Assembly: GCA_016758905.1 (NCBI GenBank)
Contig: JAEPQZ010000009.1
Coordinates: forward strand, 62,001-126,000
Length of the DNA: 64,000 nucleotides
Reading direction: 5' to 3'
DNA from: Umbelopsis isabellina
Taxonomy: Eukaryota; Mucoromycota; Umbelopsidomycetes; Umbelopsidales; Umbelopsidaceae
Shown in pieces: positions 1 through 11,923 of the stretch. Every line of letters starts with the position of its first letter. The stretch's first letter is position 1. The position numbers were made by a program, and so were the translations under genes. The notes under the pieces are model-generated. The model searched no databases. It was given only the letters and a program-made list of their open reading frames with translations, and was not told where the DNA came from.

Positions 1-18
1 TGCTGAACTAGGGCAAAA

Positions 19-2496
19 CTACTCTGGAGGGATGATGCCTGGCGTGCCGTATTGTTGGACGATTGTCATGACACCCAAAGCTAAGCACATAACAACACTG
101 TGTAAAATAGTACGACGTAAAACCAATCCTTCTTTGCCTTGCAAACCAATGGTAGAGACACCAGTGGTAAGGTTTTGCGGTGAGATCATCTTGGAGGTAA
201 CAGCTCCAGATGAGTTTGCGGCAGCCATTAGAATTGGAGACAATCCAATTTCTCTGGCAGCTACTACTTGCAAATTACCGAACAGAGAGTTGGCGGATGT
301 ATCACTGCCTGACAAGAAACAGGCTAGCCAGCCGAGCCATACAGAAAGGAAGGGGAAAGCTTTGCCTACGCTAGACAATGTCAATCCAACGGTGTATGCG
401 ATCCCTATTTTGCCATGCGGTGGAAATGTTAATGACAATGCTCACATAGTATGCTGCTGGTCATAGGAAAGAAATCCAGTACTTACCACTATAATTATAA
501 AGATAGGCAAATGCCATGATGAAAGATACGGTGAGAATAGGGAGGAACAACTGCTTCGCAGTATCCGCAATGGATAACCAGGCAATGGAAATGTGCTCTC
601 CAGTAAGTAGTACGCATATCAAAAATATGACTCCAGCAACTAAAATAGCTGTTCCAGTTGCCAATGGCTGGAATTGCCAAATAGCAGTATATTTTTTGCC
701 GTAAAGAGTCAACCAAACTTGATTATTCAAATGTGGCCAAGCAACGTTTACTTGACCAACAGCCGAGACTTTAGCGAACGTCCAAATGATGACTACAATA
801 ACAATAAGGACCCATGGTAGCCAAGCAAATAAAGCTTCATAGAGAGTGGGCTTTACAACTGCAGCATTAGCTGGTTTAACATATTGCCCTTCATTCTCAG
901 TGACACCATTGCTATCAGTAGATGCATGCTGTGCTTTTTCAACTTCAGGGCCTGATCCGTCCAAATCGTGATGTTGGGGATTCATATCATCATCTACTGC
1001 ATGCTCATGCTCTGAAACCTCTTGCTTGCTAGATTGAGATGATCTTCTCCTAGACGGGTCGTTAGTCATCGCCTCATCAGCACCATCCACTCTCATCACA
1101 GCCACGTATTTCTCGTTGTACGGTGGTTTCCAAAATTGAACGAAGCTAATGAGTGATATTAAGGATACCAGACCGGCAATCAGATCTGGTAATTCTGGAC
1201 CAACTAAATTGGCAAAAAGAGCCTACAAAGGCGAGTTAGTAAAAGCTCATAACCAGTACCTAGTACAGTAAGAACATACCTGAGTACCAGCAAAGGACAC
1301 GCCCGCAACGATTGCTGCTGGCCAACAGGCAAGAAAACCGTCTCTCCAGCCAGCATAGAAACAGAGTGCATATGTAGGAAGGCACACTGATATGAAAGGT
1401 AGTTGACGACCAATCATTTGGGACAATGATTTGGCAGGAAGTCCAGTCAAAGTCGCCAAAGTCGTGACGGGAATACCCAGAGCACCTAGATAATAAAGTT
1501 ATCAGTAACATGAAACGCGAGTTCATATGGAACGATTACAGCTTGAGGTGGGTACTTACCAAAGGCAACTGGAGTGGTGTCGAATATTAAAGTGTAGGTC
1601 AACGCATCGATGGGATCGAACCTATAGACATTGGTTTAAGTATGGTATAGACCATCAAGGTTGCGTTCCTTATGCCAACTTACCCAAGAGAAACCAAAAG
1701 GGATGAGCAAATGGCACCCGGAGTACCGAACCCAGCCACACCTGAAGTCCATGTGAGCACACTTCTGCCAACACCCCCTATGCAAGTAATTTAGCAAACA
1801 TACCTTCAAGGAGAGCACCGAAACTGTATCCAATGATCAACAGCAGGATTCTTTTATCAGGTGGTGTGTTGGAAATCATCCAGCGACGGAATAACTCAAA
1901 CTTTCCACTACGCACGGCAATATTGTATACGAACCTAATTTGGCCAAAAATGGAACCAGTGGAAGAAAAATGTGGGGTATCAGTTATCAAAAACATGGCT
2001 TGCTCGATTCAGTATGTCTCGGGCATCGCCGAGCTCTTCTATCTACTCTGTTCACACTTACATTGCATTAACGACAATCCACATAATTGGCCAATTCGCA
2101 TCTTTATGCATGAAATATGTTAGTGCGTACTTTGAACAAAAGTGGCCATACACAAAAGACACCATTCCAACTTACAAACAATGCCATTGCCAACCGATTC
2201 AAACGCCTGTTGAGCAGGCATATGCCACGCAAAGATGGCTATAAAGATACTATATGTTGATTTTAGCTTTCCGCCACTGCAGATGCTTTCAACTTGTCAA
2301 CTTACCATACGATCAGACCGACCAATGATGAATAATGAGCTGGCATTTTAAATCCACCCAACATGACTAGTACGACTATCAGTGGAATTAGGCCTACAAA
2401 GAAAGATCCAACTAAAGACCCTCCAATGGGGGCAAGTGGCTGAACAAACAGGCCATCGGTGGTGCCGTTGGTAGGTGCTGTTGGTATGTAGACCAT
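19..2496 (-). CDS. LctP-family L-lactate/glycolate permease
   Basis: Proton-coupled lactate (or glycolate) uptake carrier of the plasma membrane. Nine exons (2306-2496, 2176-2249, 2062-2101, 1804-1934, 1684-1741, 1560-1621, 1280-1485, 487-1222, 19-440) join in phase to 639 residues. Family hallmarks are visible: the SFGALLEGVAGFGTP loop (split by the intron at 1742-1803), AYLYNYS near residue 495, and GWLACFLSGSDTSANSLFGN near the C-terminus, plus many hydrophobic helices. Bacterial members have about 550 residues; here a hydrophilic Ser/Asp/Glu-rich loop at about residues 293-378 accounts for the excess. The start at 2494-2496 is the first ATG in frame. LctP is best known from bacteria and archaea, so its presence as a fully intron-bearing fungal gene suggests an old acquisition (inference). 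Family call is secure; the substrate is not shown by the sequence. Confidence 0.93.
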
Positions 2497-4363
2497 GATG
2501 TCTCCCGATATTAGCAATAACAGTGATTGATCCGCACAGGGGAAATAAAGGAGAACAAGGACAAAATAGAAAAAAGGTTGTTCTAGTATTGCAGAGAAAT
2601 TAAATACTTTGTCATTTTTATCCTAGCTTCAAAAGTTACCAATCTTGCTTGGGCCTGTCGTACACTGTTTTCTCACGTCATCATGGGAACTTGCGACTTC
2701 CACATACAACTTTCTACTGTCTGGAAAGGGATCACTACGCCCCAACTAGCTGGGTCAGCAAACTTATTATGTCTCACCGTCTCAGATTTAGTTATAAAGT
2801 TCTGGGATTTCGCGTGCAATGTTCCGCTCTTTCCAGCTTGTTAAGGGGCCAAACATGTAGCAAGGTAGAAAGATTACCAGCCTACACTTGTTTCCCGTCT
2901 GCTATTGTGATACACCACCTAAGCTTCCACCCTTTTTATATTCTCCAATATATTTCAGTCAGTGCCTTGAAAAATAATATAACAGCCGATCATTATGTTT
3001 GTTACAAATAGCAGCATGCTGATCCACAAAGGACCATTGGCTCTTTTGACCATTGAAAAGCAATGCCGCAAAAGGCGTTATTGACTGACTTTAAAAAACG
3101 TCAAATATGCGAGCACGATCAGTTGAAACTGCGCAACATAGCAAAATCTTCAATATGTCAAATGTGCTATGTCACTAAATATAAACCTTGTTGACATGAG
3201 CGTACAGGCTTTAAATCTGCACGGTATAACACAAAGTAGCTTCATTTGAACTGTGTATATTTTTCAAAGTTTGCTTACGAAACACCCTCGGCTACATAAA
3301 AACTCTAATGCATGGTGATCACAAGGCCAGGTGTTAAAAGGGCAAAGCCTGGTAATGGCCGCCACACTTCTTTCTCCACATTAGGCAGTTAGGATCGTTG
3401 CGGGGATAGCCGTGCGGGGATAGCCGTGCGGGGAAGAGTTTCATTCAACGGCTACATACTGACAAAACAATGTCTGCTGACTTCGGCCCTCCGTATGCCA
3501 ATCATGGCTGCATATGCTCCTGTCTTGGTAGAAATGCAACAGTAAAAAAATGACAAAAAGTCTCCGGATGGAGTTTGTGTCAACCATGGGATTTCGTCAA
3601 CCATATCCAGTTGGTTGCTCGCTTTAACAAAAGCAGTGATCGACCCATTGCCTAATGTTTCTAAGTACCATAACCCTACCGATAGAGATCACGTACAAGT
3701 TGCTTTATAGCTCTTTGTAAGCGGCCCATACGACGAAGGAACATAGGTGCTTCTTTTACAATAACTGCAGACCAGCATAATGAATCGTGATTTCAATTTA
3801 ATCCCAAAGCGTCGCCGAGATCGTATTAGGTATTTGTTTGTATAGTATCTTAGGAAATTTCGTGAGAGTCAATAGACTAACGAAACTTCCACAACCTCAA
3901 GAGGCCATCATGAAGCTTCCCAAGCTTCACCGGAACTGCAATGAGGCTTTAATTTTAGGCGGTGGGTCATGATGGTGAATCAAGTAGAAACAGTTCATAA
4001 ATTGAAGAAAGAGATGAGTCTTATTTGTAAGCATGAAGTTCAGCCGACTCCAGACCTTTGATAGATTCACTTTCAAGTGGCCAGCGCTTATTTCATTAAA
4101 GTTTTACGTGTCTTTATATTCAATTGTAAGTTCTTTCCTTCAACTTGAAAACTATGTTTTTGAGCCTATTTTTCTTTAATAGCACTCTATTGGAGTTGCT
4201 AAGTATCAAGAATAAAATACAAATAGTCCCTAAGCTTTTGATCACGGTAGCTTGTGTCATATGTAACGAGCAGGACCGTAATTATTAAGCAGTCACACTA
4301 TTCAAAAGGCAGTCAATAATTTGGATTTTTGTTCACTGTGAACATACAAGCTATCCAGTCACC
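2497..4363. other. Intergenic region between lctP and SLS1
   Basis: No convincing gene. It must hold the promoter of the permease (from 2497 upward, -) and of SLS1 (up to 4363, +). A frame open at 2649-3011 has no recognisable content. A short tandem repeat lies at about 3397-3432 (unit ggggatagccgtgc, about two and a half copies). The rest is AT-rich, with AATAAA-like words near 4212. Confidence 0.5.
3397..3432. repeat. 14-bp tandem repeat
   Basis: The unit ggggatagccgtgc is present about two and a half times in direct tandem, in an otherwise unremarkable intergenic stretch. No function is evident. Confidence 0.7.
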
Positions 4364-6774
4364 ATGCACCGCATACCGAGATTGGGCGTGCGGTTTATTC
4401 ATGCAACTGCCAAATCTAGTATTAGGGCAGCAAAGAAACCCATTCCAGACATTTTACCCGCTGAACGGTTAGATCTGCTGCGGAAAACCTTGGAAGAGAA
4501 TGCGCACGCCGACTCCAAGTATGCCGAACAGTTTAGCGTATTTGAAATGCTAGAAGTAGATAGACCGAAGCGAGACAAGCTACGTCAAAAAGCTTATGAC
4601 AAGCTTGTGGAGAAACTGAAAACTTCGTATACTGTTGCGCAACTTCAGACATACCTTAAAAGTCAGAATATACCGACAGCAAGGACGAAAAATGAGCTGG
4701 TGGACCGAGTCATACAGCGGTCGTGGGGCTTACAGTCTCCACAACAGCGAGCGGCAGAATCCAAGGTGCTTTCAAAAGCGATACAGAGCAGTAAACGAGA
4801 ATTGGTGCTGCTAATCAGTGATCAGGGCCAATTTCTGCGCAACATCCAGCAAGAAACAAACGTGTCTATCACCGTCCAGTCCGAAGAGGAAACACTGTTG
4901 TTACAAGGAACCGAAAGTAATATCGAGAAAGCTACTGAAATGCTGGAGAGTTCCCCAAAGCCAATTGAATCAGTGCGGAAGGAGACATTCCAGACGGACA
5001 AATGGTTGGAACTTGAGCGCCTCATCCCACAAGTATCCAAGTTGACCCAGGCGTTTGTTTCAGTTGAGCAAGATGGTGTGGTATGTTTTCATGACTATAT
5101 TGAATTATTGTAATACGTTATATTAATCTCATTGAATTACAGCTTTGCGTGTACGGGAAAGATAAAGCATCTGTCGACTCCGCCAATCGTTTACTCGACG
5201 TTCTTATAGCTAAGGTAATCGATGAGCTGTAATTGCATAATTATCAATCATGAATGATTGAATTATTTCTCACCCTTTTCAAACTTTCAAGCTGAAATTA
5301 TCGAAAACAGCCATATCACCGGATGCGGCAGCTCACACTTTTGTGAGTCAATTGAATACTGACGAAGCAAAGAAATTGGCGTTTCTGCCTTTCTATGACC
5401 CTATCTCCATGCCACTTTTCGCGCAGGCTAGCGGTTGGAGTCGATTGCGATCAAACCAAGCTAATGAAGCGTTGCCTGAAATGAGCACGTTGATTCCTAT
5501 TCACAACAAAGGGTACATTTAATGACAGTAATAGGTCATCACTTTGCAGAAGCTAATACACGCGCACTCTCTCAGGCTAGGTACAGCAAGCTCTCTAGAT
5601 AATGTTCGTGATATATTTGCAAGAGACTTCTTTGACGAGCGATCGTCTCGCATAGAAGTGCAAACCAAGTAAGCTAACTAGGGCATCCTACGTGAAAATT
5701 TCGTGCATGTATGTTTAATGCAAACTTATCTCTTTAGATTCGGCCATATTTTATTTCAAAATCCAGCAAGCAACGATCATAGCATAGATTATTTGCATAG
5801 CCCCATAGAAAATACCTTTACTATTGAAGAATTCTCCAAACAGTACAACTGGAAAGATGGGAAAAGAGTTTTCTACTCAAGGTACGAAGCTAGATCTGCT
5901 TTAATACCGGAGTCAATCTGTCTTACTAATATATACACTTTTATAGTCGGCCACCTGCCAATTTAACGACGGCATTAACCCCTCTGACATTGCGGCCAAA
6001 ACGATCAGTTTCCCTAAATTTCATAGCCAGTGATGCCTTCAAGTCTTCAAAACCAAACCATATAGAGCGTCTGAGACTGGCATTCGACATAGATAATGGG
6101 AATCAGTTGATACTCAATGATGCTGACAGAGAGACTCAACGAACAGTTGTAGATATTGCAAGTTTAGTCTGGTACGTATGGGTTCAATCTGTCAAGAACT
6201 CTTAATGATTTGTCGCTCATATATCACATTATCGGCTAGCCCTGATGTTCGCATTCGTGGTCGAGTATATCAACCCCTTATCGAAAACGGCCAGCCAACT
6301 GAATTACAAGGCGAATATCAGTCTGCCGTGGAGTCTATACGTGATCAATGTCGCCTGACTCAGTAAGTTCGTTTAAAAACTATTTGAAAATGCTCCTGGT
6401 TTCATTTTATAATGTATTTTGCAGTTCAACTAGATTAAGTTGCCCAACTTTCGCCAATATGGGACCGACTCCATTGACATTACTTAGCGTTATGTTCAAT
6501 AATATGCGTCAGTATCGGATCAACGATCACACCGTCCTAACTGTCAATGATGCCGTGGATCAAGATGGCAACACTACCTCACAACAATTGACAGTAAGTT
6601 ACATTCAACTTTAGCCAGGCACATAATCCTTGACGCTTATGACAGTCTCCATCTTTCTCGCTTATCCAGTTGAATGTTGTCAATCCAGCCAACAATACTA
6701 CAAACGATAACCCTCTCATCCATTGGAACTCATTTATAGAAGCAACTAGATATATATTGGCGCGATGGCGCTAG
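4364..6774 (+). CDS. SLS1: SLS1-like mitochondrial inner-membrane RNA/translation regulator
   Basis: Fungal Sls1 proteins sit on the matrix face of the inner mitochondrial membrane and couple transcription with translation of mitochondrial mRNAs. Nine exons (4364-5080, 5143-5214, 5292-5512, 5576-5668, 5738-5881, 5947-6171, 6240-6362, 6425-6593, 6646-6774) give 630 residues; yeast Sls1 has a similar length (about 640). The N-terminus (MHRIPRLGVRFIHA) is basic and amphipathic, as expected of a mitochondrial presequence. A SAP-like segment at about residues 88-125 (TVAQLQTYLKSQNIPTARTK) matches the family's N-terminal signature, followed by KH-like stretches (for example SVTVQ/ITVQSEEETLLLQG-type beta strands near 170-185). 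The name rests on overall pattern rather than on an alignment, so family-level confidence is good and orthology somewhat less so. Confidence 0.78.
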
Positions 6775-7193
6775 ACTGTATAATATACCAATTCAATCAT
6801 GCAAGTCTCCCTTCCGAGAGAGAAATAATTTGTACTTCTAACAGGCTCTATCAAATTTAATAAAACTGTATACGAGTACGACAGTGCGAATTCAATTTCT
6901 TACAATCACTTTACAGTGATTCAGCAAATCTACGGTTTGCGTTACCCTACAGTTATAAACGTGTTAATATCAGTCCTACCACAATTCCATAGCGCATAAT
7001 TCAATCGCAAATGAAGAAAATTATGGTTTGGCCATTGTTACTAACTTGCCTGACAGTGCAAACCTTTCAGCAAGCTGATTTTGAGGGATGATTAATAGTG
7101 CATATCTTTTTGTGTCATAATAATTAATAGCCAATTTCTCATGACTATGAATCATTATAGTCGCTCAGTATGATAAAGGAGTTCGGGCGAACA
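6775..7193. other. Intergenic region 3' of SLS1
   Basis: AT-rich and without coding signal. An AATAAA-type word at about 6858 is a likely polyadenylation signal for SLS1. The stretch leads into the conserved upstream block of the first MFS copy. Confidence 0.5.
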
Positions 7194-7340
7194 AAGTGTA
7201 CATTGGCAATTTGCCTGAATTAGGGAAGAAGCTCCGACATCGCGTCCTACATCGTACACAAGAAGTCGCAAAGCCTCATGGTCCGTGTCACGAGCATGTT
7301 CACAAGCAAATGCGACGAATGTACAGGAAATAAAGTTTTA
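7194..7340 (+). promoter_or_regulatory. Conserved upstream block of MFS copy A
   Basis: About 145 bp, repeated upstream of copies B (9222-9354) and D (11924-12070) at a similar distance from their start codons. Shared cores include the words tttgcctgaa and agaagctccga; A and B are nearly identical over the stretch ending ataaagtttt. Preservation of this block with each intact copy suggests that it carries the promoter or 5' leader; this is inference, since it could simply be part of the duplicated unit. Confidence 0.5.
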
Positions 7341-7413
7341 AATTACTTACTTGTTCCTACAACTCATCTTTGTTGTCCGTTCTTTCCTTCTTTGAAGTTT
7401 GATTTTCATTTTT

Positions 7414-8764
7414 ATGGTCATGACAGCGGCTGAAAATGAAGCCATATATGTAGACAAGCTAACGAATACTGATGTCAGCAGTCTGGAAGTTGACTCGAAA
7501 ATGGTCGATGATGACTTTTCGGAGCCCACATCTGCGGAAACGAAGGCTATATTGTGGAAACTGAATAAGCGAATTGTTCCATTGATGTGTCTCCTATATC
7601 TATGTACTTCTCTTGGTCGCTATGATATTGGTAAAAAAATGACCATGCCGCCACCATACTATAACAATTCAGTATTATCGATCATTTCTATAATAGCTTA
7701 TGTAAGTGAAGTAAACCTAATTTTTTTTAATATACTGCAGTACGATTTTCTTATCACTCTGTTGCACAGCTGTTGTTCGAGATACCTTCCAATCTGATAT
7801 TGAAGAGAATGGGACCTTCCACATGGATTCCAATGGTGATGCTCATAAGGATATCAATAATGTTTCGTCTGGCAACAGCAACTTCTTTACTTGAAAGTTT
7901 GATATTGCGCTTCATTTTGAGCTTAATAGAGACAAGCTTGTTTTCTGGTTTTATCTTTTGCTTCAATCTTTGGTACCCAAAGTATGTCATTGTTGATTTG
8001 CACTGGCAAACGCGAACTAATAATTGCTGACCCGTATATTTGGTCTGTCGTGATAGAAAAGAGCAAACAGATTGGTTACTATCTTACATGCTTGTTGTTT
8101 GCGCATTTGGGGCTATTGTAAGTTATCGACTCAAAGGTATCTACTATCATGAATTTGATATACCAAGCGATTGACCAATGATCAAATTTGTAGGTATTTG
8201 ACAGCGCAGTAACCACCGGCATCATGCAATTTGATGTATTACGCTGTCTATGTGGCCAACAATGGATTCTGAGAACTACATGTATCCCTACCTTGCTTTT
8301 GGCCGTGCTGTCTTATTTTGTACTTCCAGATCTGCCCGAAAGTTCTAAATTTCTTACTGACCGTGAGCATGCAATACTTCATCGACTACGTGCGGATGTC
8401 CGTAATATTCAAGAACCATTTCTGGTTTGGAGGCCATTTGGAATTGACATCCCTGACACTAAGTTGTATACGCACAGCATGATTTACATTTGCCGTACTT
8501 TAATCTCATACAATATGGTTATGGGCTTCTTTATCATCAGCTTAATTGTGGGTAATAGTTTCATCTATTTAGACGCCTGGCCGATGCCTTTGACCGCCCC
8601 TTTCCATGCTCTAGGTAACTAATTTATCCAATTACCGGCACTTATACCTCAAGTTGTTATGGTATTAATATTTTTCGTTTTTTATAGCTTGCTTTTACTT
8701 TGGTGAAATGCTCTTCAATTTCAGAAAGGAGGATTCTGTTCAAGAACATAAAACAACAGTGTAG
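7414..8764 (+). CDS. Short MFS transporter, anion:cation symporter type, copy A
   Basis: Related to the Dal5/allantoate-permease (ACS) family of the major facilitator superfamily. Exons 7414-7701, 7770-7981, 8057-8117, 8194-8614 and 8688-8764 join in phase to 352 residues. The N-terminal half is canonical in order: acidic cytosolic head (PTSAETKAIL), helix-1 region with LGRYD (normally LDRxN), FEIPSNLILKRMGPSTW, the NLWYPKKEQ loop, and after the sixth helix a FLTDREHAILHRLRAD loop. After one or two further helices the chain jumps to a short tail (RKEDSVQEHKTTV); ordinary members have about 480-520 residues and twelve helices, so roughly helices 8-11 are missing. The frame is open and splice sites are intact. 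Two in-frame ATGs (7414, 7420) are possible starts. Function as a carrier is doubtful. Confidence 0.8.
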
Positions 8765-8997
8765 TAAATTCAATTGATAATGGCCTACAGATGAAGCTTC
8801 TAATGTAATTTAGTTATGATAAGCAATAAAAAGCTATTTAATGAAACTCTAAAATTGTCCACACAATATATAAGACAGCTTTGTCTTTCATGAACTACTA
8901 TTTCCAATGCAAATTTATTTTCAATTCGACATATGCTTCAAATCTTATCGTGCCTGAATGTTGAATTTAAACTAAATTTATGTTAGTCGAGTCTTCG

Positions 8998-9092
8998 GCT
9001 GGCAAGTGCTTGCACTTTCTCCGACCAGCTCAATCAAAATTCATGATCTGTAGGAATTCAATAGACATACTTCTTTTGGCTGACATGGCCAT
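8998..9092 (-). pseudogene. Relic of the MFAP1 3' end, downstream of copy A
   Basis: Reads as a diverged copy of 13760-13855, the C-terminal coding part of the intact MFAP1 gene at the end of the array. Matching words in the same order include caagtgcttg, gaccagctc and caaaatt. It lies at the same place relative to MFS copy A as MFAP1 does relative to copy D, so it was probably carried along in the tandem duplication. It is no longer readable as protein. Confidence 0.65.
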
Positions 9093-9221
9093 TCTTGATA
9101 TATATTATTTACGAATCTTTCATGTTTCACTATCAATGCTTTATTGAGATCATCAATAACAGCCAAAGTGAGCAAAATCCTTTATAGTGTGCAATGAATT
9201 CTAGGAATATCGGAAGGGTAA

Positions 9222-9354
9222 TGAATACATTGGCATTTTGCCTGAAATAAGAAAGAAGCTCCGACATCGTACACAAGAAGTAGCAAAGCCTCATGGTCCG
9301 TGTCACAAGCATGTTCACAAGCGAATGCGAGGATGTACAAGAAATAAAGTTTTG
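9222..9354 (+). promoter_or_regulatory. Conserved upstream block of MFS copy B
   Basis: Close copy of the block at 7194-7340; the stretch around caagaagtagcaaagcctca differs from copy A by only scattered substitutions, and A carries a short extra segment (cgcgtcctacat). It ends about 70 bp before the copy B start codon. Confidence 0.5.
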
Positions 9355-9426
9355 GCTTATTTACTTGCTCAACAATGCTTTTTATCTCTCTGTTCTTTCG
9401 TCCTTTAACGCTTGCGTTACATCCTT

Positions 9427-10774
9427 ATGATCATGACGGTGGCTGAAAAAGAACCCATATTTGCAGACAAGCTAACGAATACTGATGTCAGCAGTCTGGA
9501 AGTTGACTCGAAAAAGGCCGATGATGACCTTGTGGAGCCCACGTCTGCGGAAACGAAGGCCATATTGCGAAAACTAGATAGGCGTCTTATTCCGTTGATC
9601 TACCTCATATCCTTATGTTCTTTTCTTGGTCGCTTTGATGTTAAAGATAAAATGACCATGCCGACATCATACTTTGATAAATCAGTATCTTTAGTTATTT
9701 CTTTAATCGCTTATGTAAGTGAAATCAATCTGCTATGATTAAATGTGCTGCAGTGCGCTTTACTCACTACTCTGTTTCACAGCTGTTGTTCGAGATACCT
9801 TCCAATTTGATACTGAAGAGAATGGGACCTTCCACTTGGCTCCCAATGGTAATGGTCATAAGGGCAAATATGATGATACGTATGGCAACATCAAGTTCTT
9901 TACTTGGAAGTCTGGTATTGCGCTTTGTATTGAGTTTAACGGAGACAAGTTTGTTTTCCGGCTTTATTTTTTGCTTCAGTCTATGGTACCCCAGGTAGGT
10001 CATTATTGAATCGTATACGCAAGTCGTCCTACCAATTGCTGATCCATATTCTTTGCTTATGCAATAGAAAAGAGCAAGCAGATCGAGTATACTCTTGCTT
10101 GTCTTGGTGCGCATTTGGGTGTTACGTAAGTGACCGGCTCAAATTCACCTGATTTTAAGACCGTGGTGTCCATATGATATTGACCAATAGTCGAAATTGT
10201 AGCTATTTGAAGTCGTAGTAACAATCGGCATCGAGAAATTTGTTAGCTCGACGTGCTTGTGCGGCCATCATTGGATTTTCAAAATCACATTTCTTCCTGC
10301 CTTGCTTTTGGCCGCATTGTTTTATTTTGTTCTTCCAGACTGGCTGAAAAATTTTAAATTCCTTACTGAACGCGAGCGCACAATCCTACATCAAATGCGC
10401 GCGGATGCTCGTACTGGTGCTGAAGACCCGGTTATAGCTTGGAAACCATTTGGAATCAATATTTCTGACTCCAACTTGTATATACATAGTATGGTTTACA
10501 TTTGCAGCACTACTTTGTCATACAATAGGACTATGGGCTTAATGATCATCATTATGATTGTTGGCCTTAGTTTCATCGTTTTGAACGCTTGGCCGATTCC
10601 CTTGACCGCTCCTATCTATGCTTTAAGTAAGTGATTTATTGAATTACCGGCATCTCTTACCTCAGACTGTTGAGGTACTAATACGCATTTTTTATAGGTT
10701 GTTATCACTTTGGTGAAATGATGCTTCATTTCAGAAGGATAGATTCTATTAAAGGACATGAAAATACAGTGTAG
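9427..10774 (+). CDS. Short MFS transporter, anion:cation symporter type, copy B
   Basis: Tandem paralog of copy A with the same five-exon layout (9427-9714, 9783-9994, 10068-10125, 10203-10626, 10698-10774), 352 residues, frame open. The first exon is very close to copy A: a stretch of nearly 50 bp around gatgtcagcagtctggaagt is identical, pointing to a recent duplication or gene conversion. Preserved family features are KLDRRLIPL, LGRFD, FEIPSNLILKRMGPSTW, WYPRKEQAD and FLTERERTILHQMRAD. Exon 4 has diverged more at its start (the IGIEKFVSSTCLCG region replaces MQFDVLRCLCG). It has the same short tail (GHENTV) and lacks the same C-terminal helices. Confidence 0.78.
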
Positions 10775-10929
10775 GAGATTCAAGGTCTGATATGGATTAC
10801 ATATGACACTTCTAATGTAATTTAGTCACAGTAAACATAAAAAAAAAAACATTTATTGAAACATTACAATTGTCCACAAAATTCATACAGAACAGCTTTG
10901 ACACTCATGGACTAATATTTCCATGTAGA

Positions 10930-11545
10930 GCTATTGATAATCTATGTGTGGTTGACCAATAATCAAATTAAAAGGTATTAGTACGCATAGTAACCTTAGG
11001 CATCATGCAATTTGATGACTTACGCAGTCTGCGTGGTGAGCAATGGATTTTCATAATTGCATATGTTCCCACCTTACTTTTAGCCCTGTTGTCTTATTTT
11101 GCTCTTCCAAACTTGCCCAGCAATTTTAAATTTCTTACTATACGTGAGCGTGCAATCCTCCATCGGCTGCGAGCAGATGTCCGTATTGTTGAAGAACCGT
11201 TAGTAGCTTGGAAGCCATTCGGGGTTGACATTCCTGACTCCAGCTTGTATGCACACAGTATGGTTTACATTTGCAGCACTACATTGTCATACAATAAGGC
11301 TTTGGGCTCAATAATTATCAGCATGATTGTTCGCCTTAGTTTCATCCATTTAAAATCTTGGACAATGCCCTTGATTGCTCCTATCTATGCCCTAGGTAAC
11401 TGATTTTTTAAATACCGGAACCTCATACTTCAAACTGTTATAGAATTAACATTCTTTTTTTTTTATAGCTTGCTTCCAATCCGGTGAAATGATTCCTGAT
11501 CTCAGAAAGAATGGTTCTATAAATGTACATGAAAATACAGTGTAG
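10930..11545 (+). pseudogene. 5'-truncated MFS copy C (last two exons only)
   Basis: Only the counterpart of the end of intron 3, exon 4 and exon 5 is present. The frame from ATG 11005 to 11398 (MQFDDLRSLRGEQW, FLTIRERAILHRLRAD) plus exon 5 (about 11469-11545, ending HENTV) stays open. No exons 1-3 or upstream block precede it: the sequence before about 10940 resembles the 3' flank of copies A and B instead, so the break lies inside the former intron 3. The exon-4 acceptor AG expected just before gtatt is not preserved. A short expressed peptide from 11005 cannot be excluded, but the simplest reading is a truncated duplicate. Confidence 0.75.
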
Positions 11546-11666
11546 GGGATTCAAGATCTAATAAGTTTTACAGAGAAAATTGTAACATGATGTAGTCATA
11601 GTTAAGCAATAAAGAAGCTACTTGTTTAAACTTCACTATCGTTCGAGCTATTATTAAAAACAGCAT

Positions 11667-11790
11667 TGACTTTTTTGCCTACGTTGTTCATGATCGAAAA
11701 TCATCTAAAATGCCATCATTGCTTCAAAGACGCTTAGCATACCTGAGTGCTACATCCGAATTAACGTCTTGTCAGTCATATGTTTTGACG
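11667..11790 (-). pseudogene. Second relic of the MFAP1 3' end, downstream of copy C
   Basis: Diverged copy of 13661-13770, the last part of the MFAP1 coding region. Shared words in order include gcctacgtt, aaaatcatct and cttgtcagtc. It overlaps an open frame at 11710-11919 that has no other meaning. Together with 8998-9092 it shows that the duplicated unit extended beyond the transporter into MFAP1. Confidence 0.65.
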
Positions 11791-11923
11791 AGGCCTCTGA
11801 TACGAAGTTTTCACGATTCTTTCATGGCTTATGCGTCTACTCATCCTCGAGATCGAAATTTGATGATATTCATCATGAGCTTAATTCATCTTATTCGCTT
11901 AATGAAAGCAGAAGTATGAACGG

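Noticed and set aside
2649-3011. A 120-codon frame between lctP and SLS1
   Set aside because: No recognisable motif, low-quality composition and no splice-linked neighbours.
11710-11919. A 69-codon plus-strand frame downstream of MFS copy C
   Set aside because: It overlaps the MFAP1-derived fragment and has no content of its own.
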